This document shows positions 1-13,243 of a DNA stretch of 64,000 bases, one piece after another. Source of the stretch: Motacilla alba alba (taxonomy: Eukaryota; Chordata; Aves; Passeriformes; Motacillidae). Numbering within the stretch: the first letter of the stretch is position 1; each line of letters begins with the position of its first letter. Location: positions 14,624,161 to 14,688,160 of the forward strand of contig NC_052046.1 of assembly GCF_015832195.1 (NCBI RefSeq), written 5' to 3'. The position numbers and the translations under genes were made by a program. The notes under the pieces were generated by a model. It was not told the origin of the DNA, did not search any database, and saw only the letters and a list, made by a program, of their open reading frames with translations.

Positions 1-1188
1 TGCCTTTTTGAATACTGTGGGACAAATATATTTCTCATGCACCCTTTATACCTTCCCTCCATGCTTAAGGAGGGGAAAACATTTCTGGTAAAGTAATTCA
101 TTTTCAAAACTAGGTCCTTCCTTTTTCATTGGCTTTGTATTAGCATGTGGTGATCTTTTACAGTACAATAATGCAAAAAAGATATAATTGCGTTTCTGTT
201 CTGAAATAAATTCCCAGTGATACTGTAGGTCTTTTAAGCTCATCTGAATAAAGTCAATACTTCAGTTGAAAGAAAGTGTTCGCTCATGTAAAGATTTGTT
301 GGTTATAACTCGTAAGTAATTCTTTTTTTCATAAATGAAGACTCAGATGATTTTTTTTTCATTTTTACTGAATGGAAAAAGCAACAGGGAAGGAACAAGG
401 GAATTTTATTATTCTGTTTCCATTTTTGGTCTTTGTGTCTGAAAATGGTAATTATTTTGGCTGTGAATATGATAGGGTATCACTGAGAGTTTATTAGAGT
501 AAGAAGGATGAAAAAGGGGATGGAACCTTGATACTGCTGTGCATGGTGATGTGGATATCCTGAAGAAGAGGAGAGCTGCAGTATTAGACTCCAGTTGTGT
601 TACAGATGAGAACAACCTCCTCTTTACCTGTCTCCCAAGTCTCTGCTTGAGTCCTATTAACGCCAAATAAATGCCCTTTTCTAGTAGTGGGTCCCCCACA
701 GGGAGGAACTTCTAGCAGAAAAATGCAGGCTGGACAATAAACTTAGGTGGCTGTCTTCAGCCAGTGTTCCCTCTGCACCCTAAGTGTGTTAGACCATGTC
801 TGGGCACAGGGCACAGCTGTCCCTATTCCCACTGGGGCTCTTGGTTTTGATTTTGCTGGAGAAATGCTGTTCTAAGCCAGCACCTTCCAAATATCATTGG
901 CTTCATATGTGGCTGTGATGCCATCACAGGGCAACAGTTTTACTGTCTGATTTTTGGAATTTGGGAACTTTTATATGCCACTTACATGGGTTGCTACTAC
1001 TGTAATGAAAGCCTTAGAGGAAGCATCAGCTTCCAGCTATACAGCTGGCACATTTTGGAGTTGGATGTAGTCCTTGATAAAGAGAAAAGTCAAGCAAGCT
1101 GTCATACTGTAGCTGAAATTTTTAGGAATATATTTCAATGCAAGTTTGGGGAGAGCTCCTCACAGCCCAGGCTGTTCATGAAAATACT
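1..1188. other. Intergenic or intronic unique DNA, no gene seen
   Basis: AT-rich single-copy sequence. The open frames here are short (under 100 codons), lack any recognisable domain and have no convincing exon context. No CR1, LTR or tandem array is visible. Confidence 0.6.
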
Positions 1189-1238
1189 GTCAGTGTATTT
1201 TATCCCATCCATGATTGGTTGGGATAAAATACATGGAC
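1189..1238. repeat. Perfect 14-bp inverted repeat (hairpin)
   Basis: The arms at 1194-1207 (tgtattttatccca) and 1220-1233 (tgggataaaataca) are exact reverse complements around a 12-base loop. Outside a G-T pair and one mismatch, three further pairs (1189-1191 with 1236-1238) extend the stem, giving about 50 nt of hairpin. It lies inside a 99-codon open frame that has no family resemblance. Its function is unknown. Confidence 0.7.
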
Positions 1239-1390
1239 TCCTGGAGGAAGTAAAGCAAATTAGAAAACAAAAACACTTGATTTAGTACTGTATACTGAGA
1301 GCTTTGATATGTGTGGTACCAACAGATATTTATTTTTTAAAAGAAAAAGCAAGAAAAAAATTGTGCTTGATGTAGTGAACAGTTAACAGG

Positions 1391-1474
1391 TTTAATAGGA
1401 CATACCAAACACTTAATAGAACATACTAAATAGTTAATAGAACATACCAAAAAGTAATAAGAACATATGAAGAG
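1391..1474. repeat. Minisatellite, about 21 bp x 4
   Basis: There are four head-to-tail units of 20-22 bp starting at 1391, 1413, 1434 and 1455. They share the core ttaatagaacatacyaaa. The two middle units are the most alike; the last one is the most diverged. No flanking element explains the array. Confidence 0.8.
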
Positions 1475-2359
1475 TAAGACCATTCCTTAGGTTGCTCAGC
1501 CCAGCAAAACCCAAGTCTGTCTCTGATAAGGTAAACAAAATCTCAGATCCACAAATACCAGAGCCACATTGTGCAAATGTGTCTTCTGAGCAAATCTACA
1601 GAGTCTGTCCTTAAAAGACTTATTGGTAACAGTCAAAACCCAACATTTTCTCTATGACAGATATATTTAGACAGCTGTGACAGCTAAGAGTTCTCTGAAA
1701 TCCTCAAAATTTACAACAGCTTTTAATTGTATGTGACTGGCATTCTTTAAGTAAAATATTCATTTTTCTCACCTAATACTAATGCTAATACTGCTGAAAA
1801 CAATCTGGCCCCTGGTGCCTTTTTTGGTGATGATTTTTATTATAGACATCAGCAAAAACAGTCAATAATGATATGCTAAAATTTGGGTCATAAATTCCCA
1901 AAAATTATTCACATCTATATAGAAAAATATTATATTAAAAAGAAAGCTGCAGAATGTCATGTTTTTGATTAATCTGTCGTGATAGAAACTCTTAACACAA
2001 CTTTATAATCATGTAGTTAAAAATAAGACACTCAAAGCCAGTGAATATTTCAAAAAGGTTAGGTTGAAGCCAGTCCCATCTTTCTTTCTGTTCTTGGCTC
2101 TAAAGGAGTTAGCTGCTGGGTGGAGGAAGGAAGATTTTCTGAAATATGCTATTTTCCCCCTACTATAGCCTCTAATAACAAGGCTATGTGATTGTGGTCA
2201 GAATGTGTGTTCAGATAGAACAGATATGAAAGAATAAGATGAGTTTGTTCCATTGCTTTGAAAACAGCAAATTCAATAAAACACAGAGACACTAGAAGTG
2301 CCACAGCTGAATAAAAATTTTCAAAACTAGCTTATTTTTAGGAAAGATCAGCCTTAGAA
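1475..2359. other. Unique AT-rich DNA, no gene seen
   Basis: No open frame of note, no recognised interspersed repeat and no tandem repeat in this stretch. Confidence 0.55.
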
Positions 2360-2730
2360 ATAACCCTATTCTTTAATGAGATGCCCAAATGATATGCAAA
2401 GTATAATCTATAATTAATTAAGCATGGATAGTTCAAAATCTCAGCGAATTCTTCAGCTTTGCCTGAATAACAGGTAATAATAAATCTTGTCATCCTCAGA
2501 TTTAAATTCAAGAGCCTGCTGTAGCCTTATCAGGTGTGAAGGTAGGCAAATTCTAAACACCAGTATGTAGCCATTGCAGCCCAATAAAACTTGGCATCCT
2601 TGGCACTGTAGTTCTTTCTCTGAGGATTGATGTGCTGATTAATTGTTTATTCTCTCATTATAAGAGGTGCTGATAAGTGATTGCATCCAGCTTCAGATGT
2701 CCATTGCTTAAGATCAGACATTTTGGTTTT
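2360..2730. promoter_or_regulatory. Candidate conserved noncoding element (motif-dense)
   Basis: This is non-repetitive sequence with many developmental transcription-factor-like words close together: an octamer-like atatgcaaag near 2393, taattaatta near 2412, a T-box-like aggtgtga at 2532-2539, gattaattgtttat at 2637-2650 (homeodomain plus forkhead-like) and gataag at 2672-2677. There is no coding frame. Such words occur by chance in AT-rich DNA, so regulatory function is inference; cross-species conservation cannot be assessed here. Confidence 0.25.
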
Positions 2731-3149
2731 CAGTGAGGAAAACCTGATGCAATAAAGGCAAGGTATTGACAAAATACTTTTCTTCCACAGAGTCAGGAAA
2801 TCTTATTCCTGAAATGCATTTCAGGTCCTCCCTCTGTTGGGAAATGGTTTCAGAAAATACTTCTTTGGTTGATCAAGAATCTTGTTTTCATTCTGAAACT
2901 TAACGTATGTTCATGCAGATTTACTCCGTTGCAAGAAATGATCTTGTAAAATGCTCTGTGCTGCCTGTAGGAAGCCAGGCAGGTCCAGCTTCCTTAACTG
3001 AATTATGTCCAAAGAAGAACCAAATATGGAAATGGGAAACTAATCTGATGAGCAAAGAAAAGTATACCTTGGAAGTCAGAAAGAGGAGTAAAATGAGACT
3101 TGTGTGAAGTCAAGCTAAGTTTAGCCCTAAAAATGAACCCAAAGCAAGT

Positions 3150-3335
3150 ATTTTTTATGTGGGAGTTTTGTTTGTTGCTTGAGGTTTTTTGGGGATGGTT
3201 TTCTGTTTGTATGTTTGGGGGTTTTGTTTGTTTGTTTGTTTGTGGGGGTTTTGTTTGGGTTTTTTTTGTTTGTTTGGTTCGGTTTGGTTTAGTTTTGGTT
3301 TGTTGAGGTTTTTTGGTTTGTTTTTTTTGTTTTCC
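3150..3335 (+). repeat. T/G low-complexity tract, (GTTT)n-like
   Basis: About 185 bases on the plus strand are almost purely T and G, dominated by gttt, ggttt and gggggtttt words, with a clean (gttt)4-5 core near 3222-3242. Its complement is a C/A strand. The frames running through it (Phe/Val/Cys-rich on plus, Lys/Asn/Pro/Gln-rich on minus) are artefacts of composition, not genes. Confidence 0.85.
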
Positions 3336-5550
3336 TCATAGCTAAATGAAAAGACAGCAACATAGAAACAAGTAAGTGTATTGGGAAGCAAGGACAGGCC
3401 ATGACTAAAGAGACTCTAGACAGGAAAATTCCCTATAAAATGTTAGGTTAAAGATGGACAAGTAAAGGACACAGAGGAGGGCATTAATTTTACTTATATG
3501 TGAGAGAAAGACAGGTTTGACTGGCTGGAGAGAAGAAGGGAACCTGATTACTCCATCCCTAAAAAGTGAGGGATATTGGGTTGTTCCCAGCAGCACTATT
3601 GTTGTTTAGGACCCTAACATCCAGATAAAAGTAAGGGGTGGAGAAGTGATTCAAGTGTTTACTTACTTATATTATTTCAATAGTTTTTGATAAAAATAAT
3701 GCAGGCGATAAGAATGAATACAAAATGATCATATTTGATTTAATTTTCTCTTTACCAAAAGGCATATTACTTTGTATTTAGTGCTTTTAAGCTTGAAATG
3801 GTTCACTGAAAACAGGAAGCCTGCCTACATGTCATTAAGTGTTTGATATAGTAACAGTTATGATATTAATTATGCTAGAGAAGGAGGAGGTTAACATTGG
3901 TAAAAATCAGCCTTGGTTGTTGATAAGATCTCTGAAATGGATGTGTGCTGATAAAGACTCATTTTTTCTCTTTGTTTTATGGTCGGTGTCATTTAATGTT
4001 TTCATTATTGATTAGCATTGAAGGACAGAAGAATTCTAAGGATTTTTTGGAGACAAAACTGGAAAAAATCATCATAGAAACCAGTACCTGACATGGGAAA
4101 TTCTTAGTGTATTTGAATACTGAAGTTCCAGAAATAAGATAAATGTTATTAATGTAGCTTGCAACATTTCACACATAGTTGATGCCATAAACTGGAGGCT
4201 CATAACTGTACAGGAAAACAATCCCATCTGTTTGTCAGTCACATACTGACTGTAAATCAGCAGTTGCCTGTTGCTTTTGTTGGGAGAAAACAGCATCAAA
4301 AAAAGTGAGTGCAAAATGTGTAGCAAGGTGTCTTATATATACTTAAAGGGAGAGTGTGAAAGACTATTAACAGCAGTGCCCAAGCCACTGATAGTAGTGT
4401 GGAACACTGCTGTTGAGTCAGCTGTGTTTGCAAAGCATCATCTCAGCCAGGAGCAAGTGCAGGAGAAACTGAAGAATTTTGTTTAAACTATCAAAACAAA
4501 GGCAAATAGTTACACTGCACAAATTACGGAAAAGTTTGAAAGCTTTTACTCTGGGAAAAGCCTTCTGGAACTGGAAATAAAAATTATGTGCTTTCCCCAG
4601 AGTTGTCAAGAATTCAAAATGGTTTCCAAATTTTGTTGAGATGCTACTGTTGTTTTGTCTGTGTTTCACTCGGTTTATGCTTGCCAGCACAGCCAGTGAA
4701 TTCAAGTAATAAAAATGGCTTTCAGACAGGAATTGAGAATTAGGTTATTACAGAATACTGTTGCTTTTAGCTGTCTCTGTCGTTTAAGCACAGAAGTATG
4801 GTTCCTACATGAGCTGACTGGACATAATACTAAATATACAAGTAAAAGATGTAGCTCAAAGCAGCATGACTTTTAACAGATTAACATTGCTATATTATGT
4901 GGCTGAGCTATAACAAGTATTCCTTCTCAATTTAATGTTAATATAATTTGCTTCTGTGCCTCTCACCCCAAAATGTGTCCATGTTTTTGATCAGTGACCA
5001 TTCATCATTTTCTTAAGTCAAATTCTAGAGGTGCAATACTGTCAGGTCTACAGGAGAGCAGAAGTGAATTTCCCCCAAGCTGCATGTATGGGCGAGAAAG
5101 ACAAAAGCCAGGAAATGGAATTGGCAGTATCATAATTGAATGAGGGAACAGCCTCGATTTCTCAATGACTAATAGTAGCATAACAGCTGCTAATTTGTTA
5201 AGGTTGTACCTGAAATTACCTTATTTATATAAGCATGGTTTTTAGGAAATATTTATGAAACAGAAATATGGAAATTGGAAATGAGTCATTAAATAATAGC
5301 TGAAATTTGGCACAGTCAAAGTATTATTATTTGAGAGGCAATAAAGTACTCTGTGGTCTTGTACTCATCCTTGCTATTTGATTGTATATGGACATGCTAG
5401 AGCTGTAGAAATTTCTGAAAGACACCAAAATAAATCAAAATGTTTTAGTAATCCTTTACTCTGAAAGTACAAGTCTTTTCCAGGGCTTTGTATAATTGTT
5501 ATATTTATCTTTCTAATATTCAGCTTTATTGACATTTCCAAGCACACCTC

Positions 5551-5552
<2 letters not shown>
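3336..5552. other. Unique DNA, no gene seen
   Basis: Short chance frames only, the longest 95 codons at 4418-4705 on minus with no recognisable motif. No interspersed repeat recognised. Confidence 0.55.

Positions 5553-5581
<29 letters not shown>
5553..5581. repeat. (AT)14 microsatellite
   Basis: Uninterrupted at-dinucleotide run of 29 bases, followed directly by an A run. Confidence 0.95.
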
Positions 5582-5586
<5 letters not shown>

Positions 5587-7290
5587 AATTCTTATCTAAT
5601 TCTTATCCTGTTTATTCAGCCAACTTCTCTTGACATGGATAATCCTGTCATTTTCCTATACTATTCCACTTTTTCATTTTTTGATAAATCTGTATTCTTT
5701 CTGTTCTCTTAGTTTCCCTTAATCCTCTGTCAGCTGCTTAAGAATCTCCTTTATCATCTCTTCTTCCATATTGGAATTCTTTCACATTTATCCATTGGTC
5801 CCGCTTTGCCTCTCTTTTTCCTCCTTATTTTTAATGTTTGAATAATATAAAGCACTGTGAAAGCTTTCGCTAGCTTCTCTTTGCAGACAACTCCCAAGCT
5901 TACCTCTTCACCCCATTCTGTCTCTCTCAATTTAGTTTCACATTTCAGCCTGTCTTCCTGGATGTGCTGTTCACAGTTCAAACCCAATACTCTGAAAGTG
6001 AACTATCTTTGGAGGTTTTTTTTAGATTATCAGTGTTGCTCAGTTCTTAATCTTAGCTGGTAGTTTTGTTATTTCTTTGGTGATTTAGACTGTGGCATGT
6101 GTCCTTTTTCAGCTGCATTTGTGCTGACTTGAAGAAATTACTGTTATCTGTCCCCAAACCACCTCTTTGCTGAAAGCATTTGTCTTTCCCACATCCAGTG
6201 TCTGAGAACTTTTAGAACAAATCATTTAGTCCCAGTCAAAATGAACCAGATTATTTTTAAAAGTGAATTTCAAGTTTATTTTGATGGAACTGTGCTGAGG
6301 AAAAATCACATGAATGTTTCCTGTTGATGCTAAACTGGTCTTCAGTGTCTTTCAGAGGTCAGTGTCAGGCAAGAAAGATTTGTCTGGGAATGTTAATTGT
6401 AGGTAGTAGCTATCTCTATGTTAATCTTCATCAGCATCATATCAGGATGAAGTTTTTCTTATATTTCATTTCTTCACTTTTATGGTAAGATATGCATAAC
6501 GGCTTCAGTTTTATTTATTAATTACCTGTTATGAAGAAATTTAAGTCTAAATTTCTTTTAAGAGGAAGAAATAGAAAAAGAGAGACACAAATGGGATCCA
6601 CAGTCAGGAATAAGAAACTGAAAGAGAGGATTCTAAGCTTCCCAAGCTAGAAAACATGGAACTCTACAGAAAGGGAGAGTCCTAAAGATGTCGGAAAGCT
6701 CTTGGTTTCACTGTGCAAGATCACACTTCTCTTTGTGTTACGCTTGCAACACAGGATTTTCTTTTGAAGCTAGATGTGTAAGATTTGTCTGTGCAAGAAG
6801 TTGAATGAAGGAGCTGATCTCTTTCAATCTGTTGTAAAAAGCTGGCAATCTGTTCTGTGTATTTCACAGCTTGGTAGCTGAAGAGCTCTCCCATGTGTGA
6901 GGGTCCTACGCTCAATTCTCCACTGATTTAAGAGATTCAGGCCCCCACTTCTTGCTTTGTCCTGATCAGAAGACAGAACATGTTTTGTTATTAAACTATG
7001 CTATGGATGGAGAAATACATCTTTGCTTGGAGCAATAATGAACTGTTTGGGCACTAGGGCAAGCACTGCACTTTATGCTCCATCTATTGGTTATGTTTTA
7101 ACCCTCCCTTTAGAAGGCCAAGAAGGAATGTATCCAGTCTTTTCTCTCTTCATGAGTGCTGTAGCCTCTGGACTTTTTAAAGGGTAAGAGAGTATGTGAG
7201 ATGAGGAAGAAGGGATGAGGCAACATCAGCTGCATGTATCTGTTGTCTCTGTGGTGAGCTTTGACAGAGCACTGTCTGATTCACAAAGAA
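5582..7290. other. Unique DNA, no gene seen
   Basis: Pyrimidine-rich on the plus strand around 5590-5960, otherwise ordinary AT-rich sequence. Open frames are short and unrecognised. Confidence 0.55.
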
Positions 7291-7493
7291 TTTCTTTACT
7301 GACAGGGTTATTAAGGAATGGAACAGGCTGGCCGGGGAAGTGGTGGAGTTGCCATCCCTGGAGATGCTCAAGAAACACCTGGTATGGCACTTAGTGCCAT
7401 GGTCTAGTTGGCAAGGTACTTTTCAGTGAAAGGTTGGACTTGGTGGTCTTGAAGGACTTACCCAATGTAAATAAGTCTATGATTCTGCGATTC
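7291..7493 (+). mobile_element. CR1 LINE, 5'-truncated 3' end
   Basis: The sequence follows the familiar avian CR1 3' end in order: gttattaaggaatggaacaggctg, then a gtggtggagttgccatccctgga segment, a 'cacttagtgccatggtctagttg' block, 'aaggttggacttggtggtctt', and a terminal 'tctatgattctgcgattc', which is a decayed form of the 8-bp CR1 3' repeat (attctatg). Only about 200 bp is present, as is typical of 5'-truncated insertions. It is the only clearly plus-oriented CR1 in the window. No coding part of ORF2 is retained. Confidence 0.93.
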
Positions 7494-10400
7494 AGGACAG
7501 AGGGAGAGAGATGAGTTGCACACCTGTGTATATTCAGAAGACATTTAGATATGCAGAGCAGTCCACAAAAACAGTGATTAGTTTTAAGCATTGTAAGCAC
7601 TAGATAGTATCTGAGCGTGAGGTGAGCCTGTCTGTACCAGACTGTACCAGATCAAGGAAAACAAGTCTAAAGAATTCATGCTGTGATATTGCATGGTAAG
7701 GGAAGCCTGGGGAAGAGTGTAAGAATGTTCAGTCACACGTGTTTTCATGATGAGTGTCTTTGTAATTTGTCATCTTTGTTGTGTTATTCCTCAATAAATT
7801 TGTCCAGTTGGGGTTTTCTTTAGAGAAATTGAAAATTTATAGTGTCCACAGCATGCTGTGGAAAGGATTTTCACCATCAGTTGCCCACTGCGTGGAAACC
7901 ACCTTGGCATTCTTGTTTTCAACTTGTCCTCTGCTGTTTCCAGCTGATGCTTACTGGAGCCTGAGAGAGGGTTCATCCCACTACCATATCATCTACCATG
8001 TTCTCCATAAATGCCTCACTCATTGAGTGAGATACCTAAGCCTTTTTTGTCAAGCTGGGCTGTTATATTTGGGAACAAGCAATGCCAGTACATTGACAAG
8101 ATTTGCTGAAAATTAAGTGAAATGTTGCCGTAAAATAAAAAAATGCTCATCTTCCTTCCAATATGCCCTTATGCTTGTGCTGTTGTCATGTTTTCATCAC
8201 ATATCTGCAGCTATGTCTTTAACAGCTAATTCTTTCTGAGACAGAGAGAGTAGAACTTCATACATTTTTCCGCATGGAAACACAAAATCAGTTTATATAT
8301 AACATTATTTTAAAAGCAAAAATGCAACTAGTTCTCATATCCTGTTTCATCTCACATTTTTTCCAGAGAGTGGACAGTTTTTATTGCTTGCAGGTCTGAA
8401 TCAAAAGAGATTCGCAGAGAGAGTTGGTGGTCCATTAACATTGCTTCATAAAAAGACATTCATTGCTAGAACCCTCAAGACATTATGTGTTCCCCTTCAC
8501 TTGAATCTATGTGGTTTTCCACCCTTCTGCACAACTGGGTAGTATATTGTTTGGGCATGATTTTGATGGCCAAAGGTAGTCTAGACCATCTGTTACACAT
8601 TTAGTTCTCTCAGCCTTGGTATGTGAGCAGCTGGCTTTTCCTATTTGTCTCATGTTTTCAATGATTTTTTAAAATTTCTGTTAGGTCTGTGTTACAGCCA
8701 TCAAGAGCTCTCTGCTTACCATGGCTCTTTAATAGCACAAACAGAGCAAACAGCTCTATTTACACTAAAATTAACCAGTAACATATTCAAAGAAAGGAGT
8801 AGGAGTTCAAATATTTTAATTCTGAAAATGTGGAAATATTGCACATATGCTTTAAGGACTGAAAATTTTTCTTACTGGTTGATCGATGTAAGATATTGGT
8901 AAAAATTACTTATAATTAATATTTAGTTAATGGAGTTTTCCCTTTAACCAATACTTATGTGATATGTAAAGGATGTAATCTAATCCTGCAAATGTCCAGT
9001 GCAATTATCTTCAACATTGTAGGTGATAATTATCTATAAAATTATGTTTTGCACCCTTTGACTTGTGTGCCTAAGTTTTGTTCTGTATCTAGCATTTGTA
9101 GCTGTCTCTAACTGTAGATTAAACTCTTTCCAGCAGAGGGTGATGGTACATTTATGCTCAGGCAGCTGATTACAGTAACTTGAGGACAGGGCTGTTTTTG
9201 TACTGAAGAGGAAAGATATGGACATACATGCATTCTGTTAAATATTCCTGGATGCTGGACTGAATGGATCCAATGTCAAACATTGCCTAGGACCATGGGA
9301 CTTTATTACTGATCCAGATAATAAAAAAGTAGATTTGTGAACACCACAACTAAAGAAGGTTTTCATGTGGTGTCCATCCATTCTTTGACTGCTTAACTGA
9401 ATTATAGTATGATTTTGTGTTGAACCTAAATTTTTCTACTACTTTCCCTTCAAGGGCAGTCCCCATCAGTCATATAAGTGTTGCTGGTTTTGACTGTAGC
9501 AGTAGACTTAAAAAAAAGAATATATTTTTAAAAATGTGTATCTATATTTCTGCTTTTTACAAAGATTGCAAGGCCTTAACTAATCCTGAGACCTCATTGC
9601 CTCTATCAAGTTCAGGTGGAAGTGTTGAAAGGTTGCACATCTCATGTGGGAAGGAAGGGAACTGGAATCATGGAAAGGAAAATACATAACATTAAGTCAT
9701 GTTTACACAGGAAAAAAAGCTATTGAAAGATAAATATACCTAAAAATTATGGTATTTAATCGTCATTAATACCAGCATAAGGTACATTATTTAGTAAGTG
9801 CTCTGAGACTTCTAAATAAAAGATCTGTGCAGAAATACTGCGAAACTTGACTGAATAAGGACCTGGCATGGATTATAAAAGAAAAATCACAAAAAAATCC
9901 ACTGGCCTACACAAACATGGAAAGCAAAAGAAATATAAATGTGAAAAAGTGTGTATTTTTTTGTCATACTGAGGCTATTGATTTCATTGTCGTTTACTGT
10001 CACTCATTAGTTCCAGCGATTTCATCATTAAAACCATGTCTATATGTGAATGGCCCCAGATATATTGCATACTAGTACTCATGTTGCAAATCTGTAATTG
10101 ATCTAGACTCTTTTGTGTGTGGTAGAGTCAGTAGTTCAACAAATATTAGCTGCTTAAATCTTCAATACCTCAATATGTTAACAGAAAAATAGACTTGAAG
10201 ATGTCTTTAACCAGAAAAAGGTTATTGTCAAGCTAATCCTGCAAATAACATATTTCTGTATGACCTTTCAGATCTAAAAATTTATAAAAACTTTAATTTC
10301 TACTAAATCTTTTTCACTCACTTTAAGTATTTTCTGGTGTTTTTGTTTGATTGTGGTGTCTGTGTTTTCAAGTAAGCATACATCTGACAACTAATGTTTG

Positions 10401-13243
10401 AAGTAGAGAAATTCTCTTTTTTGTGCGCTGTTTAGATGAAAATCCCTTTCAGAGTTCTTAGGTAAAGAACACTGAGTTCTGGAACAGCAGCTCCTTGCAG
10501 AAAAACATGTATTTTCTCCTGTGTGAAAGGAAATTGAAATCCAGGATAGAGTGGATTTGGGAGAAATCTGTAATTGTGGTATGATGTTAATTTAGCAGTA
10601 GAATGAAATTTGTTGTGTATAAAAAACAAAAGCAAAAATTGCTAACATTTTTGCACATGTACTTTCAGAAGAAGAGGTGAGAAGAGGCAGGGCTAAACCT
10701 ACCTTTTACAGCAGTTGTCTGTTGGTTGATTCTGTCCTTTAGCAAGTCTCACTTGCAAATAAGTAGCTGGAAGGAATTGCAGTAGCAGATGCTGCTGTTT
10801 CTTTACATTCTTTTGGGCTGCTAACAAGCTCATGGCATATGTTGTAACCTTGATGCTTCTAATGGAATTCTTTTGGATAAATTATTATTTCATACTATTA
10901 CATCTGTTTAAGCACCTCACAATCTTTTAGTAGGGAGCTCCTGGAACTTCATTGTATATTATTGTAATGGTTGTCTTCCTTAGTCTTCTGGTTACAGAGG
11001 AAAGAAACCTAATTATTTATGGCCCAAGTCTTGAAATAGTTAACCCAGTGCTTACATTTGTGCTGTGTGGCTATAGGGCCAATACACATACATATGTATA
11101 TCTATGCTTATTTGGGTAACCTTATTAGATCAACCCTCAATGTTATAAAATGAAAACTTGTGTTTGCAGAGGCTGAATATCTTATAAACCTGCTGAAATT
11201 TTGTGGCCCACTCCATTACATCAGAGAACCAGAATTCCCCGTTGAATCTCATATTCCCTGTTGGGCCATACAGAAGTCATGTGCTGATCGAGACACGCTC
11301 AGGGTCAGGACTCCCCCACAGCTTACAAAAGTGTTTTTTTTTCTCTTGAAAGGATTACTTCCCCAGAATATTTTGACATGATTTGAGAGTGTCTGACTTT
11401 TACCAACCATAATTTTCTTTCATATATATTTTAGTCACTGTTGCTTTCATTGAATAGAAGGTTAGATTATTATATTTTTAGTACTGAAAAAATAAAAATG
11501 CAAGGATATATAGAGGTGAGTCCAGGAAACAGACACTCAACAGTCAACAAAATCTAAATAAATTACTTTTATAGATCCATAAAAGAAAATGTTTGATTTA
11601 CATGCCTGCTATCAGGAAATTAATTGCTACAGTTTTTTGGGTTTGTTTTTGTTTTTGTTGCCTAAGTTCATTTAATTGGTCTTGATTTTCCAGGTGTCTG
11701 AAAATGTAGCAAAGTCTGTGAGATGGGAAAACTGGAAGACATTCTCAGTCACACAAACCACAAAATGTGTTTTACAGTCATAATTCTGTGCATTGTTAAA
11801 AAACAACATAAAAAAGCCAAAAGCAAAAAATCCAAAGAAAAGCCAAAATCCAAAGAAAGCCATCCCCAGCTCTACAGGCCCACCTTTTAATAGTGTTTTG
11901 GAGAGATGTTATCAGGCATTTTCTGACTGCCTCTGGTGCAATATGTATTTATTATACACTTGGACTTTTTAAAGTACTTTAGCTGTGTGCACAACATGCA
12001 GTAAAGCTTTTCAGTGAATCCTTTCATGGGAGACATGTTGTTACTTAGCTCAGTATCTGACTATCCATTCCTCTGCTTCCTTCTTTGTTTTAGTTGCACA
12101 CCCTAGTAATTAGTTTCAGGCAACCATAAGATTGCTTTAAGCTGATGCTGTCAAATGGTGAAAACACAGGACCATCCTTCCTATCCTAGACATACTTTTA
12201 GTGTATAATCACAACAATATTGGTTTTTTTTGTTTTCTTTGTAAAGGGAAAAATGGGAAGGAATTCTGGGCCAGTATTCTTGGTAATTTTTGTGTATATG
12301 TACTAAGAAGTTTTTGTATATGCTGTGGTAAGAAATACTTGAAATTTTTATTACTTAATACTTAAAAAGTTTTGTAAAATATGTTGAAGATATCAAAAGC
12401 CCATTTAGAATTTAAACATGAAGACATGAATGAATAAAATACTGATCTGAAAGATAGTTTCAGCAAACAGAATACATGGCATTTGGTGAACTTCACAGAA
12501 AAAAACCATACAAGAAAAGTATAATCTGATTTAAATTTGTAGGACTAATACAGAGGGCTTATATGGAGTGTACCCCGTATACTTGAATGTTTTCAAATGG
12601 TGCAGTTCATATCAAAACTATTTTTTTCATCTTGTGAGCAACTTCTGAGAGAGTCTCTCCTTTAAATTTAGTCCCTTCAGGCAAACAAACCCATATATGC
12701 ATATCAGTATTTACTTGGAAAACTGTTGCCTTTCATGAAGACACCTTTCTGAGTTCTTCAGGTACAATAACTTAGCAGTTCGTAATCACTTGCAGTTGAA
12801 GAGACGTGAAAGAAAAGAGGTACCTGAACTGGCTTTGACCTGTGGTACATCAGCAGTGTGAGCAGGACAGGAGCTTGGCAGGGCTGCAGAGTTCAGCTGG
12901 GAAGTAAAACAAACACCCATGCTGTCAGTTTGCACTGAGCCTTTGCCTGCCATTGCAAGCTACACTGCATATTTGAACACTATAATTTAAAGTAAACAAA
13001 ATATGCCCATAGTGAGCTGCACTGTAACCTCTTTGATGCTGAAAAACATCAGAATAAAGGAACTTTTTATTTTGCAGGTGCAGGAGATGAATTGAGTCAG
13101 CAGTGGCAGTGCACTTTGAGTTCCCCTTGGAAAGAGTGTTGTCTTACAAGCTGCATTTTTGGGAACAAGCTTTTTCCATCTGAATATTTTTCTGTTTTGA
13201 CTGGACTGTGAAACTATATTATTTTATATTAAAAAAATCTCTA
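7494..13243. other. Long unique stretch, no gene seen
   Basis: Almost 6 kb without a recognised gene or interspersed element. The only local structure noted is an A-rich set of imperfect repeats (ccaaag / aaaagccaaa words) at about 11806-11862. All open frames are at or below 90 codons and unrecognised. Confidence 0.55.

Noticed and set aside
3155..3391. Open frames through the T/G tract (68 codons plus, 78 codons minus)
   Set aside because: Products are pure low-complexity translations of simple sequence.
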